From Anaerolineae bacterium (GTDB lineage: Bacteria; Chloroflexota; Anaerolineae; Anaerolineales; UBA11858): DNA of 9,595 nt. Location of the stretch: the NCBI GenBank assembly GCA_003694235.1, contig RFKO01000242.1:1-9595 (forward strand), given 5' to 3'. The notes under the pieces were generated by a model, which ran no database searches, was not told the origin of the DNA, and saw nothing but the letters and a program-made list of their open reading frames with translations. Of the stretch, positions 1-5,973 are shown one piece after another (within the stretch, counting starts at the first letter, position 1; the number at the start of each line of letters is the position of its first letter). The translations under genes were made by a program, and so were the position numbers.

Positions 1-242
1 GCCTGCTGTATCTGCGTCAGGGAGTAGTCCATCAGCACGATGCGTTTGTAGCCTTTATAGCGCGGCGTGTTGCGTCCGGCCCCCGCGCCGACTTCGAGCA
101 GCAATTCGCCGGAAGCGGGTAGCAGGCGGCGCAGCGCCACCGCTTCGGCGCGGTCTTCGTACTCGCGTCCGCCCTGTTCCCAGAAGCGTGTCTGGTAGTC
201 CGAGCCTTCGTAGTCGCAAATCGGTGGGTGATTGTCGCTCAT
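1..242 (-). CDS. Class I SAM-dependent methyltransferase, N-terminal part (runs off left edge)
   Basis: The first 80 codons are visible, reading leftward from the ATG at 242-240. The protein begins MSDNHPPICDYEG and shows the glycine-rich SAM-binding motif I (LLLEVGAGAGRNTPRY, about residues 47-62), followed by the end of the second Rossmann strand (IVLMDYS, about 69-75), where an acidic residue normally contacts the ribose of SAM. This pattern identifies the methyltransferase 11/25-type fold but not the substrate. The remainder lies outside the window. No good Shine-Dalgarno sequence is visible before the ATG, so the start is the most plausible rather than proven. The gene lies downstream of ugd on the same strand but beyond a probable terminator. 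A role in sugar, lipid or quinone modification cannot be distinguished here. Confidence 0.8.
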   Translation of the reverse strand, partial: MSDNHPPICDYEGSDYQTRFWEQGGREYEDRAEAVALRRLLPASGELLLEVGAGAGRNTPRYKGYKRIVLMDYSLTQIQQ

Positions 243-279
243 GGCAATATCATTTCAGGGGGAATGACGGCAGGCAAAA

Positions 280-303
280 GACCGTGGACGACAGACCACG
301 GTC
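280..303 (-). terminator. Probable intrinsic terminator of ugd
   Basis: Perfect 8-bp arms GACCGTGG (280-287) and CCACGGTC (296-303) enclose an 8-nt loop. Read on the minus strand, the hairpin is followed directly by TTTT, and it lies 62 bp beyond the ugd stop codon. The short T run makes it a modest terminator. It is part of a larger nested repeat (280-338). Confidence 0.55.
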
Positions 304-338
304 GAGCGAGTAAATGGCAGCGGTCTGTTGTCCACGAT
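280..338. repeat. Nested inverted repeat between ugd and the methyltransferase
   Basis: The sequence CGTGGACGACAGACC (282-296) recurs inverted at 321-335 as GGTCTGTTGTCCACG, with one mismatch over 15 bp. The left copy is itself half of the perfect hairpin at 280-303. The stretch can therefore fold in two mutually exclusive ways: a short hairpin with an 8-nt loop, or a longer one with a loop of about 24 nt. It fills most of the 123-bp gap between the two genes. Repeats built from GTCC/GGTC blocks of this kind look like a dispersed intergenic family, but only this instance is visible. Confidence 0.7.
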
Positions 339-365
339 CTGGAGTTTTGTGTCGGTTTTTTGGGG

Positions 366-1691
366 TTACTTCTCGGCGAGACGCGCGCCGTTGTAGCCTC
401 GCCCCATACCGCGATACTTGAAGCCCAGTTCACGCATCTCGTCCGGGTCGTAGATGTTGCGCCCATCGAAGAGCACGGGCTGCTTCATCAAGTCGCGCAG
501 GCGGCGCCGGTTGAGCTGCTTGAACTCGTTCCACTCGGTGTTGACCACCAGGGCGTCGCAGCCCTCGGCCATGCTGTAGGGGTCGGGGAACATTTCCACC
601 GCGGGAAGGATTTTGGACGCATTTTCCATCGCCACCGGGTCGTAAGCGCGCACCTCGGCGCCCTCGGCGATCAGTTTGTTGGCGATGTCAATGGAGGGCG
701 CTTCGCGCATATCATCGGTGTTGGGTTTGAACGCCAGCCCCAACATGCCCACCACCTTGCCGCGCAGGTCGCCGCCCAGCATCTCTTTCACCCGTTCGAC
801 GGCGATGCGCCGCCGGTCCTCGTTGATCTCCATCACGGCGTGCAAGAGCTGGGGGTGCTTGCCTTTCTCCTCGGCCATGTGGGCCAGCGCTTTGACGTCT
901 TTGGGGAAGCACGAGCCGCCGTACCCCAGGCCGGCGTTGAGGAAATGTGGCCCGATGCGTTCATCGTAGCCCATGCCGGTGGCCACCTCGGTTACATCCG
1001 CCCCGAGCGCTTCGCAGATGTTGGCGATCTCGTTGATGAACGAAATTTTGGTCGCCAGGAAGGCGTTGGAGGCGTATTTGATCATCTCGGCGGTGCGCAG
1101 GTCGGTGATCATGATGGGGGCGCGCAACGGCAGGTGCAACTGCGCCACCTTGTCGGCGGCCTCGCGGTTGAGCGAGCCGAGCACGGTGCGGTGCGGGTGC
1201 ATGAAATCGAAGATGGCCGAACCTTCGCGCAGGAACTCCGGGCAGGAGACCACGGCAAAGGGGTACGGCTCTTTTTGATGCCGTTTGACGATCTCGGCCA
1301 CCCAGTCACCCGTGCCAACCGGTACGGTGGATTTGTTGATGATGATCAACTCGCCGCTCATGTTCTCGGCGATCGCCCGCGCTGCGGCTTCGACGTATTG
1401 CAAATCGGCCTCGCCGTCCACGCCGGAGGGCGTTCCGACGGCGATAAAAGCGAATTCGGTGCCCTCCAGCGCCTCGGCGTACGAGGTGGTGAAAGACAGC
1501 CGCCCGGCGCGCACGTTGCGCTCGACCAGTTCTTCCAGCCCCGGCTCGTAGATCGGCATCTCGCCGCGTTTGAGCATTTCAATTTTTTCTTCGGCAATGT
1601 CCAGGGCAATCACCCGATTGCCCAGATCAGCAAAGCCGGCTGCGGTGATCAGGCCCACGTAACCCACGCCAACCACACAAATCTGTTTCAT
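366..1691 (-). CDS. ugd: UDP-glucose 6-dehydrogenase
   Basis: The 441-aa protein matches the usual family length. It oxidises UDP-glucose to UDP-glucuronate with two NAD+, supplying precursors for exopolysaccharide, glycolipid or cell-wall sugars in the cytoplasm. Visible features are the N-terminal NAD-binding motif GVGYVGL (8-14), STVPVGT (121-127), PEFLREGSA (151-159), the central-domain helix with K205, N209 and N220, the catalytic cysteine C261 in GGSCFPKD with D265, and the C-terminal UDP-binding segments [10 protein letters not shown] (321-330) and DGRNIYDP (409-416). The open frame extends 16 codons further upstream, but the ATG at 1691 begins the conserved MKQICVVG strand and has AAGGAGA about 10 nt before it, so it is taken as the start. 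Related GDP-mannose or UDP-ManNAc dehydrogenases share the fold; the motifs fit UDP-glucose best. A candidate promoter lies at 1730-1758. Confidence 0.95.
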   Translation of the reverse strand: MKQICVVGVGYVGLITAAGFADLGNRVIALDIAEEKIEMLKRGEMPIYEPGLEELVERNVRAGRLSFTTSYAEALEGTEFAFIAVGTPSGVDGEADLQYVEAAARAIAENMSGELIIINKSTVPVGTGDWVAEIVKRHQKEPYPFAVVSCPEFLREGSAIFDFMHPHRTVLGSLNREAADKVAQLHLPLRAPIMITDLRTAEMIKYASNAFLATKISFINEIANICEALGADVTEVATGMGYDERIGPHFLNAGLGYGGSCFPKDVKALAHMAEEKGKHPQLLHAVMEINEDRRRIAVERVKEMLGGDLRGKVVGMLGLAFKPNTDDMREAPSIDIANKLIAEGAEVRAYDPVAMENASKILPAVEMFPDPYSMAEGCDALVVNTEWNEFKQLNRRRLRDLMKQPVLFDGRNIYDPDEMRELGFKYRGMGRGYNGARLAEK

Positions 1692-1729
1692 GTCTTGTAC
1701 TCTCCTTGGTCTTGCAGAATCGCGCCGCA

Positions 1730-1758
1730 ATCTTACCATATCCTGTGCCCGTGGTCAC
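1730..1758 (-). promoter_or_regulatory. Candidate ugd promoter
   Basis: On the minus strand, GTGACC (1758-1753) and TAAGAT (1735-1730) are separated by 17 bp, each matching four of six sigma-70 consensus bases. The position, about 40 bp before the ugd start codon, is suitable, but the match is weak. Confidence 0.35.
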
Positions 1759-1994
1759 GAACGGATGGGATCAAGGCACGGGGGGCAACGGTGCAGGGGA
1801 AAGCCGCGGCCGTTTTCCTCTCTGTGGGGGAGGTAGCGCCGCCTGATCTCGATGCGCGCTTTCCCTGCGCCCGGCGGCTCGTTGTCGCGCACTCGTCGGC
1901 GACGCTGGCCAACGGCGCTGTGCATGGGATTGCGAAGGATCGTCCGCTTTGGGCGGGCGGATTAATATCACAGAGGGGGTGTAACGTTTATCAC

Positions 1995-2023
1995 TTGTGG
2001 AATGGACAAAAACACTCTAAAAT
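1995..2023 (+). promoter_or_regulatory. Promoter of the Rrf2-type regulator gene
   Basis: TTGTGG (1995-2000), a 17-bp spacer and TAAAAT (2018-2023) form a good sigma-70-like promoter in locally AT-rich DNA. Transcription would begin near 2030, giving a leader of about 30 nt before the ATG at 2060. Confidence 0.65.
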
Positions 2024-2034
2024 GTTGCCAACAT
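2022..2034. promoter_or_regulatory. Palindrome overlapping the Rrf2 promoter, candidate operator
   Basis: ATGTTG-C-CAACAT is a perfect 6-bp palindrome around one central base. It overlaps the end of the -10 box and the expected transcription start. Rrf2 proteins bind as dimers and often repress their own promoters, so an autoregulatory operator is a reasonable inference. It does not obviously match the published IscR or NsrR consensus sites. Confidence 0.45.
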
Positions 2035-2059
2035 CCTTACACTTGAAAAGGTTTGATCT

Positions 2060-2476
2060 ATGCAGATTACTCGACAGGCTGACTACGCTGTGAGAGCAGT
2101 TTATTATCTCGCCCGCCTGGGCATGAACAAGCGCGCGGCCACCAGCCGCATCGCAGAGGATCAGCACATTCCCCCCTCCTTTCTGGCGAAAATCATCTCC
2201 CAGCTCTCCATTGCCGGTTTGCTGCACACCTCGCGCGGCGCGCGCGGTGGCGTTGCCCTGGCGCGCCAGCCGCATGAGATCAGCCTGCTGGACGTGGTAG
2301 AGGCCATAGACGGCCCCATCCGCTTGAATGAGTGCGTGACCGAGGATGGGCTGTGCACTTTCGAGAAAAACTGTCCCATGCGGCCGGTGTGGTGCGATGC
2401 GCAGACCGAACTGGTGGAGCGGCTGAAAAATACCACCTTTGACCAGTTCATTCAGGCTGAGTCTGTTTCTGGATAG
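2060..2476 (+). CDS. Rrf2-family transcriptional regulator with Fe-S cysteine cluster
   Basis: A 138-aa DNA-binding regulator of the Rrf2/IscR/NsrR type, typical in length. The N-terminal winged helix-turn-helix spans about residues 1-80: it opens MQITRQADYAVRAVYYLA, with the recognition region IPPSFLAKIISQLSIAGLL (37-55) and the wing SRGARGGVALAR (58-69). The C-terminal part carries C92, C99, C105 and C112 (ECVTEDGLC, KNCP, WC); family members use three such cysteines to hold a [2Fe-2S] or [4Fe-4S] cluster that senses iron-sulfur status, NO or redox state. The start has AAAAGG 8 nt upstream. The gene has its own promoter and terminator, so it is monocistronic. Its target is not shown: hutU downstream has a separate promoter. 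IscR-like, NsrR-like or another specialised sensor remain possible. Confidence 0.92.
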   Translation: MQITRQADYAVRAVYYLARLGMNKRAATSRIAEDQHIPPSFLAKIISQLSIAGLLHTSRGARGGVALARQPHEISLLDVVEAIDGPIRLNECVTEDGLCTFEKNCPMRPVWCDAQTELVERLKNTTFDQFIQAESVSG

Positions 2477-2505
2477 ATCCTCGCTGGGCTGAAAATGAGA
2501 TGAGC

Positions 2506-2536
2506 AAGGCAGCGACATCTATGTCGCTGCCTTTTT
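2506..2536 (+). terminator. Intrinsic terminator of the Rrf2 gene
   Basis: Perfect 13-bp arms AAGGCAGCGACAT (2506-2518) and ATGTCGCTGCCTT (2521-2533), separated by CT, run into a T5 tract (2532-2536). It lies 30 bp after the stop codon and is a textbook rho-independent terminator on the plus strand. Confidence 0.93.
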
Positions 2537-2549
2537 GTATTGCAGGAGT

Positions 2550-2578
2550 TTGCCCGCTTGTGTCCTCCGGCGTATAAT
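2550..2578 (+). promoter_or_regulatory. Promoter of hutU
   Basis: TTGCCC (2550-2555), a spacer of exactly 17 bp and a perfect TATAAT (2573-2578) form a strong sigma-70-like promoter immediately after the preceding terminator. Transcription from about 2585 gives an unusually long leader of about 158 nt that includes the repeat at 2604-2661. Confidence 0.75.
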
Positions 2579-2603
2579 CCCTATGACAGGAGCTACGCAG
2601 TTG

Positions 2604-2661
2604 AACCACGGAGACACGGAGTTCACAGCGTTTTTCGGAGTTTTCCGTGGGGCTGTGTGAA
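2604..2661. repeat. CCACGGAGACACGGAG-type repeat in the hutU leader
   Basis: The block starting AACCACGGAGACACGGAG contains CCACGGA (2606-2612) and its inverse TCCGTGG (2644-2650), and TTCACAGC (2622-2629) answered by GCTGTG near 2652-2657. CGGAGTT also occurs directly at 2618 and 2636. The CCACGGAGAC core recurs in another intergenic region of this window (8576-8614), which indicates a dispersed intergenic repeat. Confidence 0.6.
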
Positions 2662-2742
2662 TTTCCTGTGAAGTGCCCAGGTACTGACTTTGAGAAGCGC
2701 AGGAAATCGTTTTGGCAGATGACCCGGCAAGAGGAGGTAGAT

Positions 2743-4395
2743 ATGTCGCATCCCCGCACAGTGCGCGCCCCACGCGGCACGCAACTCACCTGTAAAAACT
2801 GGCTGATTGAAGCGCCGTACCGTATGATTCAGAACAATCTCGATCCGGAAGTGGCCGAGCGCCCTGAAGACCTGGTGGTATATGGTGGGCGCGGGCAGGC
2901 TGCCCGCAACTGGGAGTGCTTTGACGCCATTCTGGAAAGTCTGCGTAATCTGGAAGAGGATGAGACGTTGCTGGTGCAGTCGGGCAAGCCGGTGGCGGTG
3001 TTTCGTACGCACCCGGATGCGCCGCGCGTGTTGATCGCTAACTCCAACCTGGTGCCTCACTGGGCCACGCAGGAACACTTCGACAAACTGGCCGCTCAGG
3101 GATTGATCATGTACGGGCAGATGACCGCCGGCTCGTGGATTTACATCGGTACCCAGGGCATCTTGCAGGGGACCTACGAAACCCTCGGCTCGCTGGCGCG
3201 CCAGCGCGGTTGGGAATCCCTGAAGGGCAAATTCGTGCTCACCGCAGGGCTGGGCGGCATGGGCGGCGCGCAGCCGCTGGCCATCACCATGAACGAGGGC
3301 GTCGGTTTGATCGTGGAGGTCGACCCGCAACGCGCCCGCCGCCGCCTGGAAATCGGCTATGTGGATGTGGTGGTGGACACGCTCGAGGAGGCCATGACGC
3401 TGGTGGAGGAGGCTCTGGAGCGCGAGACGCCCAAGTCCATCGGCTTGATCGGCAACGCCGCCGACGTGTATCCCGAACTGGTGCTGCGCGGTGTGGTGCC
3501 CGATGTGGTCACCGACCAGACTCCGGCGCACGATGTGCTCAGTTATGTCCCCACCGGCCTGGGTGTGGAGGAGGCCGCCCTGTTGCGTCAGAGCGACCCG
3601 GCGGAATACGAGCGCCGCTCGATGGAATCCATGGCCCGCCATGTACAGGCCATGCTGGACTTCCAGCGAAAGGGCGCAGAGGTGTTTGATTACGGCAACA
3701 ATCTGCGGCAGCGCGCATACGACTACGGCGTCAAAGATGCTTTCAACTTCCCCGGCTTTGTGCCCGCTTACATCCGCCCCTTGTTCTGTGAAGGCAAAGG
3801 TCCCTTCCGCTGGGTGGCGCTTTCCGGCGATCCCGAAGACATTTACCGCACCGACGAGACGGTGATGGAACTCTTCCCCGATGACGCCCATCTGCATCGC
3901 TGGCTGCGCATGGCGCGGGAGAAAGTCCCCTTCCAGGGGCTGCCGGCGCGCATCTGCTGGCTGGGGTACGGCGAGCGCGCCAAAGCGGGGTTGGCGTTCA
4001 ACGACCTGGTGGCCTCAGGGAAGGTCAAAGCGCCCATCGTGATCGGGCGCGACCATCTGGACGCCGGTTCGGTGGCCTCTCCCAACCGCGAGACCGAGGG
4101 GATGAAGGATGGCAGCGACGCGATCAGCGATTGGGCGATTCTCAACGCGCTGATCAACGCGGTAGGCGGTGCGACGTGGGTTTCCTTCCATCACGGCGGC
4201 GGGGTAGGCATCGGTTTCAGTCAGCATGCCGGACAGGTGATCGTCGCCGACGGCACGCCGGAGGCCGCCCGTCGCCTGGAGCGCGTGCTGACCACCGACC
4301 CCGGCCTGGGAGTGGTGCGTCATGCCGACGCGGGGTATGAACTGGCCATCCAAACGGCGAAGCGCCACGGCATCAAGATGCCCATGCTGAAGTAG
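2743..4395 (+). CDS. hutU: Urocanate hydratase (urocanase)
   Basis: A 550-aa cytoplasmic enzyme converting urocanate to imidazolonepropionate, the second step of histidine degradation. It needs tightly bound NAD+ as an electrophilic cofactor. Family signatures run the full length: [16 protein letters not shown] (46-61), [18 protein letters not shown] (123-140), the Rossmann glycine loop [14 protein letters not shown] (167-180), VTDQTPAHD (256-264), the catalytic-cysteine segment [12 protein letters not shown] (401-412, C405), and [21 protein letters not shown] (477-497). Length equals the family norm, and no break is seen. The frame is open 32 codons further upstream, but ATG 2743 follows GAGGAGG by 5 nt and starts the conserved region. 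No hutH, hutI or formiminoglutamate gene is visible, so the rest of the pathway must be encoded elsewhere. It is transcribed alone from its own promoter to its own terminator. Confidence 0.97.
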   Translation: MSHPRTVRAPRGTQLTCKNWLIEAPYRMIQNNLDPEVAERPEDLVVYGGRGQAARNWECFDAILESLRNLEEDETLLVQSGKPVAVFRTHPDAPRVLIANSNLVPHWATQEHFDKLAAQGLIMYGQMTAGSWIYIGTQGILQGTYETLGSLARQRGWESLKGKFVLTAGLGGMGGAQPLAITMNEGVGLIVEVDPQRARRRLEIGYVDVVVDTLEEAMTLVEEALERETPKSIGLIGNAADVYPELVLRGVVPDVVTDQTPAHDVLSYVPTGLGVEEAALLRQSDPAEYERRSMESMARHVQAMLDFQRKGAEVFDYGNNLRQRAYDYGVKDAFNFPGFVPAYIRPLFCEGKGPFRWVALSGDPEDIYRTDETVMELFPDDAHLHRWLRMAREKVPFQGLPARICWLGYGERAKAGLAFNDLVASGKVKAPIVIGRDHLDAGSVASPNRETEGMKDGSDAISDWAILNALINAVGGATWVSFHHGGGVGIGFSQHAGQVIVADGTPEAARRLERVLTTDPGLGVVRHADAGYELAIQTAKRHGIKMPMLK

Positions 4396-4427
4396 GCAGG
4401 AAGCGGTACCCCCAGGTGTAGCAGCCA

Positions 4428-4462
4428 CCCTCCCGCAGGTTCGCAACCTGCGGGAGGGTTTT
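4428..4462 (+). terminator. Intrinsic terminator of hutU
   Basis: A perfect 14-bp stem, CCCTCCCGCAGGTT (4428-4441) against AACCTGCGGGAGGG (4445-4458), with a CGC loop, is followed by TTTT. It begins 33 bp after the hutU stop and is oriented for the plus strand only. Confidence 0.9.
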
Positions 4463-4605
4463 CAGCCTGCGCCATTCGTTTGCCCTCTTCAAGGTAACGG
4501 TACGCCACATCCCGTCACCAGCGGACAGGGCAACAACCCGTGCTTGTCTCCGCTACCTTCCGCCGTCCAGCCGGTTAGAGCCTATCCGAAAATTTCTCCC
4601 AGGCA

Positions 4606-4635
4606 TGTCACTGTGAGTAAAGCGAAGCAGTCTCC
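4606..4635. repeat. GTCACTGTGAG...GAAGCAGTCT repeat, first copy
   Basis: TGTCACTGTGAG followed by AAAGCGAAGCAGTCTCCC resembles, from general knowledge of bacterial genomes, the widespread 'GTCATTGCGAG...GAAGCAATCT' intergenic repeat. A second, interrupted copy lies at 4760-4841, and an inverted remnant (GGGAGATTGTTGGAATGACG) lies at 4854-4873. Confidence 0.5.
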
Positions 4636-4647
4636 CGCGTTGGCGGT

Positions 4648-4754
4648 GCAACTGCTCACCAGTTGCTTTGGTTTGCGGCGGCTTGACGCCGCTTTGAGAG
4701 CGTGGCGCAACTGCTCGCCAGTTGCGCATCCGGACAACTGACAAGCAGTTGTCC
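4648..4754. repeat. Cluster of three related hairpins with a CAACTG stem core
   Basis: Three hairpins have arms ending in AACTG/CAGTT and 5-nt loops: GCAACTG-CTCAC-CAGTTGC (4648-4666), GCGCAACTG-CTCGC-CAGTTGCGC (4705-4727) and GGACAACTG-ACAAG-CAGTTGTCC (4732-4754). All stems are perfect. A fourth GC-only hairpin (GCGGCG/CGCCGC, 4675-4692) sits between the first two. The shared core with differing outer stem pairs suggests duplication plus compensatory change. Confidence 0.75.
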
Positions 4755-4785
4755 TACGATGGCACTGCGAGGCCGCGTAGCCCCG

Positions 4786-4830
4786 CCTGCACTGAGCCTG
4801 TCAAAGGGCCTGCCCTGAGCTTGCGAAGGG
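4786..4830. repeat. Tandem imperfect repeat CCTGC(A/C)CTGAGC..
   Basis: Two adjacent copies, 4786-4808 and 4809-4830, share CCTGC-CTGAGC-TG-AAGGG with a few substitutions and one deleted base. They resemble the 'CCCTGAGC(C/T)TGTCGAAGGG' motif dispersed in many bacterial genomes (general knowledge). The block interrupts a second ACTGCGAG...GAAGCAGTCT copy, so it looks like an insertion into an older repeat. Confidence 0.6.
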
Positions 4831-4960
4831 AAGCAGTCTTCTTTCCGGCACAGGGAGATTGTTGGAATGACGTCTCACTATAGTTTTTTCGGATAGATAC
4901 TTAGTCCGCTCCGCTTAGAGCGTACTTTAAGAAAGCCATGCGAACCACCCCCATTTCACC

Positions 4961-4988
4961 TTGTCGTTTGCCCGCGATACGTTAGAAT
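4961..4988 (+). promoter_or_regulatory. Promoter of the rnz operon
   Basis: TTGTCG (4961-4966), a 16-bp spacer and TAGAAT (4983-4988, five of six consensus bases) lie about 37 bp before the TTG start of rnz. They sit outside the preceding repeat element. Confidence 0.6.
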
Positions 4989-5024
4989 ACTCATCCTGCA
5001 TCCCAACGAAGAAAGGAAACTCAC

Positions 5025-5969
5025 TTGTTTCAAGTCACCTTCCTGGGCACGTCGGCGTCCGCTCCCTCATACTATCGCGGGCTTTCGGCCCAAATCATAC
5101 AGCACAACGAGCACCGCTTCCTGATCGATTGCGGTGAGGGCACGCAGCGGCAGATTTTACGCTCCGGCCTGGGCTTCAAGCGCCTGAACCGTATCCTGAT
5201 CACGCACGGCCACCTGGATCACATCCTCGGTCTGGGCGGGTTGATCTCCACCTTGACGCGGTGGGAAACGATGGATGAGATCGTCATCCAGGGGAGTGCG
5301 CGGGCGCTGGAACGCATCCACGATCTGTTGTTCCGCGTGGTGTTCCGCGGCGTACGTCCGCCGGTGGATATCGTCTTGCAGCCCATTCGCGAGGGAGTGA
5401 TTTTCGAGAACAAGGATTTTACCGTCCGCACTTTTCCGGTGAATCACCGGGGGGCGGAGGCGTATGGTTTTCTGTTCGAGGAAAAAGCGCGGCGCCCCTT
5501 TCTGGTCGAAAAAGCCGAGGCGTTAGGCGTTCCCCCCGGCCCGCAGCGGGGTGAACTGGTGCGCGGCAACCCGATCACACTGCCCGACGGGCGCACGATT
5601 CAACCGGACGACGTCCTTGGCCCGGAGATGCGCGGCACGCGCTATGCCCACGTTGGCGATGCCGGCACGACCGCCGATCTCGAACCCTACCTGCGGGAAG
5701 TGGACGCCCTGACCATCGAGGCCACCTACCTGGAGTCGGAGGCCGAGATGGCGCGCCAATTCGGCCATCTGACGGCGCGACAGGCCGCCCTGCTGGCGCG
5801 GCAGGCGAACGTTGGACATTTGCTGCTGACGCACATTTCACGCCGTTATCGCGAGCGCGACGTGATCGAGGAGGCGCGGCAGGCATTCCCCGCCACCAGC
5901 GTGGTGCGCGACTTCGATACTTTCCAGATCCGGCGCGGTGAATGTGTGCGCCTGCAAGAGGGCGAGTAG
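5025..5969 (+). CDS. rnz: Ribonuclease Z (tRNA 3'-processing endonuclease)
   Basis: A 314-aa zinc endonuclease of the metallo-beta-lactamase fold that removes 3' trailers from tRNA precursors. It shows the full RNase Z pattern: opening VTFLGTSASAPS, FLIDCGEGTQRQ (32-43), the zinc motif THGHLDH (H61, H63, D65, H66), H141 in VNHR, the family-specific GVPPGPQRGELVRG (168-181), D212 in GDAG, H248 in FGHLT and H270 in LLTHISRRY. All expected metal ligands are present and the length is typical. The start is TTG at 5025, with AAGGA 8 nt upstream and the conserved first strand beginning at the second codon; no in-frame ATG gives a better fit. The membrane-protein gene begins 4 nt after the stop, so the two are probably co-transcribed. 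Confidence 0.95.
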   Translation: MFQVTFLGTSASAPSYYRGLSAQIIQHNEHRFLIDCGEGTQRQILRSGLGFKRLNRILITHGHLDHILGLGGLISTLTRWETMDEIVIQGSARALERIHDLLFRVVFRGVRPPVDIVLQPIREGVIFENKDFTVRTFPVNHRGAEAYGFLFEEKARRPFLVEKAEALGVPPGPQRGELVRGNPITLPDGRTIQPDDVLGPEMRGTRYAHVGDAGTTADLEPYLREVDALTIEATYLESEAEMARQFGHLTARQAALLARQANVGHLLLTHISRRYRERDVIEEARQAFPATSVVRDFDTFQIRRGECVRLQEGE

Positions 5970-5973
5970 GCGG

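Larger units (their letters stand above)
1692..2059. other. Divergent intergenic region between ugd and the Rrf2 gene
   Basis: This 368-bp stretch holds both promoter regions. At the left edge is the ugd ribosome-binding site and a weak candidate promoter. At the right edge are the good Rrf2 promoter and a palindrome. The middle part (about 1760-1980) is GC-rich. Frames are open on both strands, but none has a convincing start signal or recognisable protein sequence, and no RNA structure is evident beyond short GC-rich stems. The region changes to AT-rich sequence at about 1960, as expected for a promoter. Confidence 0.6.
4579..4900. mobile_element. Candidate MITE-like element with terminal inverted repeats
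   Basis: CTATCCGAAAA (4582-4592) is repeated perfectly inverted as TTTTCGGATAG (4886-4896), giving 11-bp terminal inverted repeats about 290 bp apart. If a few outer bases are included, the unit 4579-4900 is flanked by TTAG on both sides (4575-4578 and 4901-4904). This fits the YTAR-type 4-bp target duplication known for some IS5-group elements. There is no transposase or room for one, so it would be a non-autonomous element. An alternative flank match, TTAGAGC at 4575-4581 and 4915-4921, makes the exact ends uncertain. The interior carries hairpins and smaller dispersed repeats, so it could instead be a composite of nested repeats. Confidence 0.5.
4396..5024. other. Long repeat-rich intergenic region between hutU and rnz
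   Basis: This 629-bp region holds, in order, the hutU terminator, about 110 bp without a recognised feature, an element of about 320 bp bounded by inverted repeats and packed with hairpins and dispersed-repeat fragments (4579-4900), and the rnz promoter. Short open frames occur (for example 4544-4741 on the plus strand and 4320-4508 on the minus strand), but none has a ribosome-binding site or recognisable protein sequence. I see no tRNA or other known structured RNA. Confidence 0.6.

Noticed and set aside
1692..1739. Upstream extension of ugd by 16 codons
   Set aside because: The extension is arginine-rich, covers the ribosome-binding site of the internal ATG at 1691, and precedes the conserved first beta strand of the family.
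1740..1990. Small gene or structured RNA in the middle of the ugd-rrf2 intergenic region
   Set aside because: Only short GC-rich stems and open frames without start signals are visible; nothing matches a known riboswitch or RNA.
228..2093. 621-codon open frame on the plus strand opposite ugd
   Set aside because: It is the antisense shadow of a clearly recognisable ugd, its product has a low-complexity His/Gly/Val-rich composition with no family resemblance, and it runs on into the Rrf2 gene.
2623..3897. 424-codon open frame on the minus strand opposite hutU
   Set aside because: It lies antisense to a full-length urocanase with all motifs, and its His/Gln/Ala-rich product is typical of antisense translation in GC-rich genes.
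4320..4508. 62-codon minus-strand frame with a protein-like start (AYRYLEEGKRMAQAE)
   Set aside because: It runs through the hutU terminator hairpin and antisense into hutU, lacks a Shine-Dalgarno sequence and starts with GTG; a decayed fragment of an older gene cannot be excluded but is not supported.
4648..4754. CRISPR array
   Set aside because: The hairpins are not uniform direct repeats, the spacing is irregular and very short, and no cas genes are present.
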